Shown: positions 6,729 through 9,294 of the stretch, in pieces | How positions within the stretch are numbered: the stretch's first letter is position 1 | How the letters are laid out: each line of letters begins with the position of its first letter | NCBI GenBank assembly: GCA_964353115.1 | Contig: CAYGUI010000051.1 | Span: 1 to 9,294 of the forward strand | Reading direction: 5' to 3' | From: CAYGUI01 sp964353115 | Lineage (GTDB): Bacteria > Pseudomonadota > Gammaproteobacteria > JAGOUU01 | DNA length: 9,294 nt | The notes under the pieces: generated by a model | The model's input: only the letters and a program-made list of their open reading frames with translations | Databases searched by the model: none | Told to the model about the DNA's origin: nothing | Made by a program: the position numbers and the translations under genes

Positions 6729-9164
6729 ATGATTAGCTTATTGTGGATTATCTTTTTGTTCTCTAGTTTACTAACGATTTTTTATCTGAGACCTAACTTA
6801 ATAGTCGGTAGTATAATATTCGGCGTAATATTAACTCTAGTAAGTGCGATAAGCTCTCTTTCTATTATTTTCAAAATTATTTTTTGGGCTGTTTTCTTAA
6901 CATGCTTTATTTTATTAAATTTAATCCATCTACGCCAGGAACTAATTTCACGAAGATTACTATCTTTTGTTAAAAAGAATATTCCTCCAATGTCAGAAAC
7001 CGAGCGGGCAGCTATTGAAGCCGGTGATATTTGGTGGGAAGCTGAAGTTTTTCAAGGATCACCTAATTGGAAAAAATTATTGGATTTTAAAAAACCTGAG
7101 TTAACTAAAGAAGAGCAAGAATTTATTGATGGCCCAGTTGACGAGCTGTGTTCAATGATTGATAACTGGGAAGATTCTCACAAAAGATTAGATTTAAGCC
7201 CTGAGGTTTGGAAACTTTTAACCGACAAAAAATTCTCAGCATTTATTATTCCAAAAGAATACGGCGGTCTTGGCTTCTCAGCTGTAGCTCAATCAGAAAT
7301 TTTTGCCAAAATAGCTGCTGTAAGCGTTACAGCCTCGGTTAGCGCTTCAGTCCCTAATTCGCTTGGACCTGGCGAATTATTATTAAAATACGGTACTGAT
7401 GAACAAAAGAAATATTATTTGCCACGCTTAGCATCAGGCGAAGAACGACCTTGCTTTGCTTTAACCTCTCCGCATGCCGGATCAGATGCTTCATCAATAA
7501 TTGATAATGGTATAGTTTGCAAAGGAGTCTTTGAAGGTAAAGAGATTATTGGCATAAAATTAAATTTTGATAAGCGATATATTACTCTCGCTCCAATCGC
7601 AACATTAATTGGTTTGGCTTTTAAACTCTATGATCCTGATAATCTTTTGGGAAAAAATATTGCTGAATATGGGATTACCTGTGCTTTATTAAAACGTGAT
7701 ACCCCAGGTATTGAAATTGGTCGTCGCCACTTTCCACTTAACACCCCATTTCAAAATGGACCAATCGTCGGAAAAGATGTCTTTATACCTCTTGATTGGA
7801 TTATTGGTGGCGTTGATATGGCTGGCAAAGGTTGGCGCATGTTAATGGACTGCTTATCAATTGGCCGCGCAATTTCATTACCTGCTGCTGCAGGTGGTGG
7901 CGCCAACTTTGCAACATTTGTAACTGGGGCATATGCACGATTGCGTAAACAATTTCACACTAGTATCGGTAATTTTGATGGCATTAAAAGTGCTTTGGCA
8001 CAAATGGGTGGCTGGAATTATTTATTGCACGCTACAAGAATTATGACCGCAGCATCGATTGATCAAAAAATAAAACCAGCAATTGCATCGGCAATTACTA
8101 AATATCATCTAACTGAAACTGGACGTAAAATATCAATACTTGCAATGGATATTCATGGCGGTAAAGGAATTTGCTTGGGGCCCAAAAATTATTTAGGACG
8201 TGGATATCAGGCATCACCTATTTCTATTACTGTTGAGGGGGCAAATATATTAACCCGTTGTTTAATTATATTTGGACAGGGAGCTATTCGTTGTCATCCT
8301 TATATCATGAAAGAAATGGAAGCTGCGAGCGCCGATGACTTAGGGAAATTAGATACTTATTTGTTTTCTCATGTTGGTTATTTTCTGCAGAACATGTCTA
8401 AGTCTTTTATTTTAAATATTACTGGCGGAATATTTAATTCTGGGCCAGTTAAAAATTACTCTAATAGATATTTCAAAGATGTTAATCGGTTAAGTGCTAG
8501 TTTTGCATTTTTATCTGACTTTACCATGATGTACTATGGCGGATTATTAAAGCGCAAAGAAAATATTTCGGCACGCCTTGGTGATGCACTTAGTTATTTA
8601 TATATGGCATCAATGGTGTTAAAAAGATTTAATGATTTAGCGCCTGAAGAGCAAAATGAAGAGCAAGTATTTTTAGACTGGGCATGCAAATATGCTCTAT
8701 ATAAAACTGAAAGCGCCCTTTTCTCTACATTGCAAAATTATCAGTCAAAAATTGTTGCTAATTTATTAAAAGTTATTTGTTTTCCATTTGGCAGAAAATA
8801 CAGACACCCTAGTGATGAACTTGGCAATAAAGTAGCAGAGCTGTTAATTAAAGATACTAAAATAAAAGATCGCTTTTTACGCAATCATTATATAAGCAAT
8901 AAGAATGGTAAGAACCAATTAGCTATAATGCTAGAGCTACTAAAAGATGCTGATAAATTTGATGAGATTGAGCACATCATTCGGAAGGCTGAGCATGAAA
9001 ATATGATTTCTGGCATAACATATACCGATATCATTAATGATGCCGTTAAGAATAATATCATCGAAAAATCTCAAGGCAAGGAGTTGATTGAGTATCTTGC
9101 AAAAAAACAAGAAATTATCGATGTTGATTCGTTTAGCAATGAGGAGCTGCATCCGCTAAGCTAA
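6729..9164 (+). CDS. fadE: Acyl-CoA dehydrogenase FadE (fatty-acid beta-oxidation)
   Basis: FadE oxidises acyl-CoA to trans-2-enoyl-CoA, the first step of each beta-oxidation cycle, using FAD and passing electrons toward the respiratory chain. The 811-residue length matches the long gammaproteobacterial FadE (about 815). Residues 1-66 are hydrophobic with two or three likely membrane segments, suggesting inner-membrane anchoring. Family wording follows: PPMSETERAAIEAG, WWEAEVFQG, PNSLGPGELL, YGTDEQKKYYLPRLASGEE, CFALTSPHAGSDAS in the dehydrogenase middle domain, KRYITLAPIA, GRRHFPLN and FQNGP. The C-terminal helical domain contains GGKGI and TVEGANILTR; E503 in that motif (8235-8237) occupies the usual catalytic-base position of the superfamily, which is my inference. 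A C-terminal extension of about 300 residues follows, as in E. coli FadE. The ATG at 6729 has GGAG at 6720-6723 with 5-nt spacing. It is divergent from dnaE and has no visible partner gene downstream. Confidence 0.97.
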   Translation: MISLLWIIFLFSSLLTIFYLRPNLIVGSIIFGVILTLVSAISSLSIIFKIIFWAVFLTCFILLNLIHLRQELISRRLLSFVKKNIPPMSETERAAIEAGDIWWEAEVFQGSPNWKKLLDFKKPELTKEEQEFIDGPVDELCSMIDNWEDSHKRLDLSPEVWKLLTDKKFSAFIIPKEYGGLGFSAVAQSEIFAKIAAVSVTASVSASVPNSLGPGELLLKYGTDEQKKYYLPRLASGEERPCFALTSPHAGSDASSIIDNGIVCKGVFEGKEIIGIKLNFDKRYITLAPIATLIGLAFKLYDPDNLLGKNIAEYGITCALLKRDTPGIEIGRRHFPLNTPFQNGPIVGKDVFIPLDWIIGGVDMAGKGWRMLMDCLSIGRAISLPAAAGGGANFATFVTGAYARLRKQFHTSIGNFDGIKSALAQMGGWNYLLHATRIMTAASIDQKIKPAIASAITKYHLTETGRKISILAMDIHGGKGICLGPKNYLGRGYQASPISITVEGANILTRCLIIFGQGAIRCHPYIMKEMEAASADDLGKLDTYLFSHVGYFLQNMSKSFILNITGGIFNSGPVKNYSNRYFKDVNRLSASFAFLSDFTMMYYGGLLKRKENISARLGDALSYLYMASMVLKRFNDLAPEEQNEEQVFLDWACKYALYKTESALFSTLQNYQSKIVANLLKVICFPFGRKYRHPSDELGNKVAELLIKDTKIKDRFLRNHYISNKNGKNQLAIMLELLKDADKFDEIEHIIRKAEHENMISGITYTDIINDAVKNNIIEKSQGKELIEYLAKKQEIIDVDSFSNEELHPLS

Positions 9165-9184
9165 CGCGCTGTCTCCTTCAGAGA

Positions 9185-9290
9185 GGCGTTGTTGCATAAA
9201 TACTCTTAAGGCGTCATTGCGAGCCTGGAAAGGAGTTAAAATTGTTAAATTGCTAAATAGTTAATCTGTAAAAGCCCTAGTGCAACGAAC
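9185..9290. mobile_element. Possible remnant of a small insertion element or MITE
   Basis: GGCGTTGTTGCATAAAT (9185-9201) resembles the terminal inverted repeats I recall for some IS5-family elements. TGCAACGAAC (9281-9290) is an imperfect inverted match to its GTTGTTGCA part. No transposase fits in the 80 bases between them. It could be a non-autonomous element, the edge of an element running past the window end, or chance. Confidence 0.2.
9211..9225. repeat. Fragment of a dispersed CGTCATTGCGAGC-type repeat
   Basis: GCGTCATTGCGAGCC matches the first half of a dispersed repeat found in many bacterial genomes, usually as CGTCATTGCGAGC followed by a palindromic second half. Here the second half is missing and AT-rich sequence follows. 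The whole stretch 9165-9294 is non-coding, and I see no strong terminator after fadE. Confidence 0.4.
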
Positions 9291-9294
9291 ATAG

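Noticed and set aside
8940..9152. Minus-strand ORF of 70 codons
   Set aside because: It is antisense to the conserved 3' end of fadE and has no supporting features.
9169..9188. Hairpin after fadE as an intrinsic terminator
   Set aside because: Only a 4-bp TCTC/GAGA stem (9172-9175 with 9181-9184) can form and no T-run follows.

Overview
The window is AT-rich, tightly packed bacterial chromosome. The DnaE and FadE proteins read like gammaproteobacterial orthologs: FadE has the long membrane-anchored form of about 815 residues, and DnaE has the HLRVHS N-terminus and an internal QxxLF-type clamp motif. A BarA/GacS/LetS-like hybrid kinase, low GC, and dispersed CGTCATT-type repeats (one inside a coding gene) suggest a host-associated or Legionellales-like gammaproteobacterium. 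That placement is inference; no species can be named from the sequence.

Layout, left to right. (1) 1-1305, plus: the 3' part of a hybrid sensor kinase (end of HisKA, HATPase, receiver, HPt); its 5' end and phosphoacceptor histidine lie outside the window. (2) 1307-1476, minus: tRNA-Val(UAC) then tRNA-Asp(GUC), with the Asp gene ending one base from the kinase stop codon. (3) 1555-3175, minus: two genes 16 bp apart encoding exported proteins I cannot assign to a family, a putative outer-membrane beta-barrel protein followed by a Ser/Gly/Thr-rich secreted protein with four cysteines. (4) 3269-6667, minus: dnaE, the replicative DNA polymerase III alpha subunit. It carries an in-frame palindromic repeat with 21-bp tandem copies, translated as part of the protein. 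(5) 6668-6728: a short divergent promoter region. (6) 6729-9164, plus: fadE, acyl-CoA dehydrogenase of fatty-acid beta-oxidation. (7) 9165-9294: non-coding, with a fragment of a dispersed repeat and a possible insertion-element end.

The genes do not form one pathway. dnaE, fadE, the tRNAs and the kinase are core functions. The exported pair is the accessory-looking part, and all minus-strand genes from dnaE to the tRNAs point the same way with no convincing terminator between them. The most unusual feature is the repeat inserted in frame in dnaE. I found no CRISPR array, toxin-antitoxin pair, defence system or intact mobile element.
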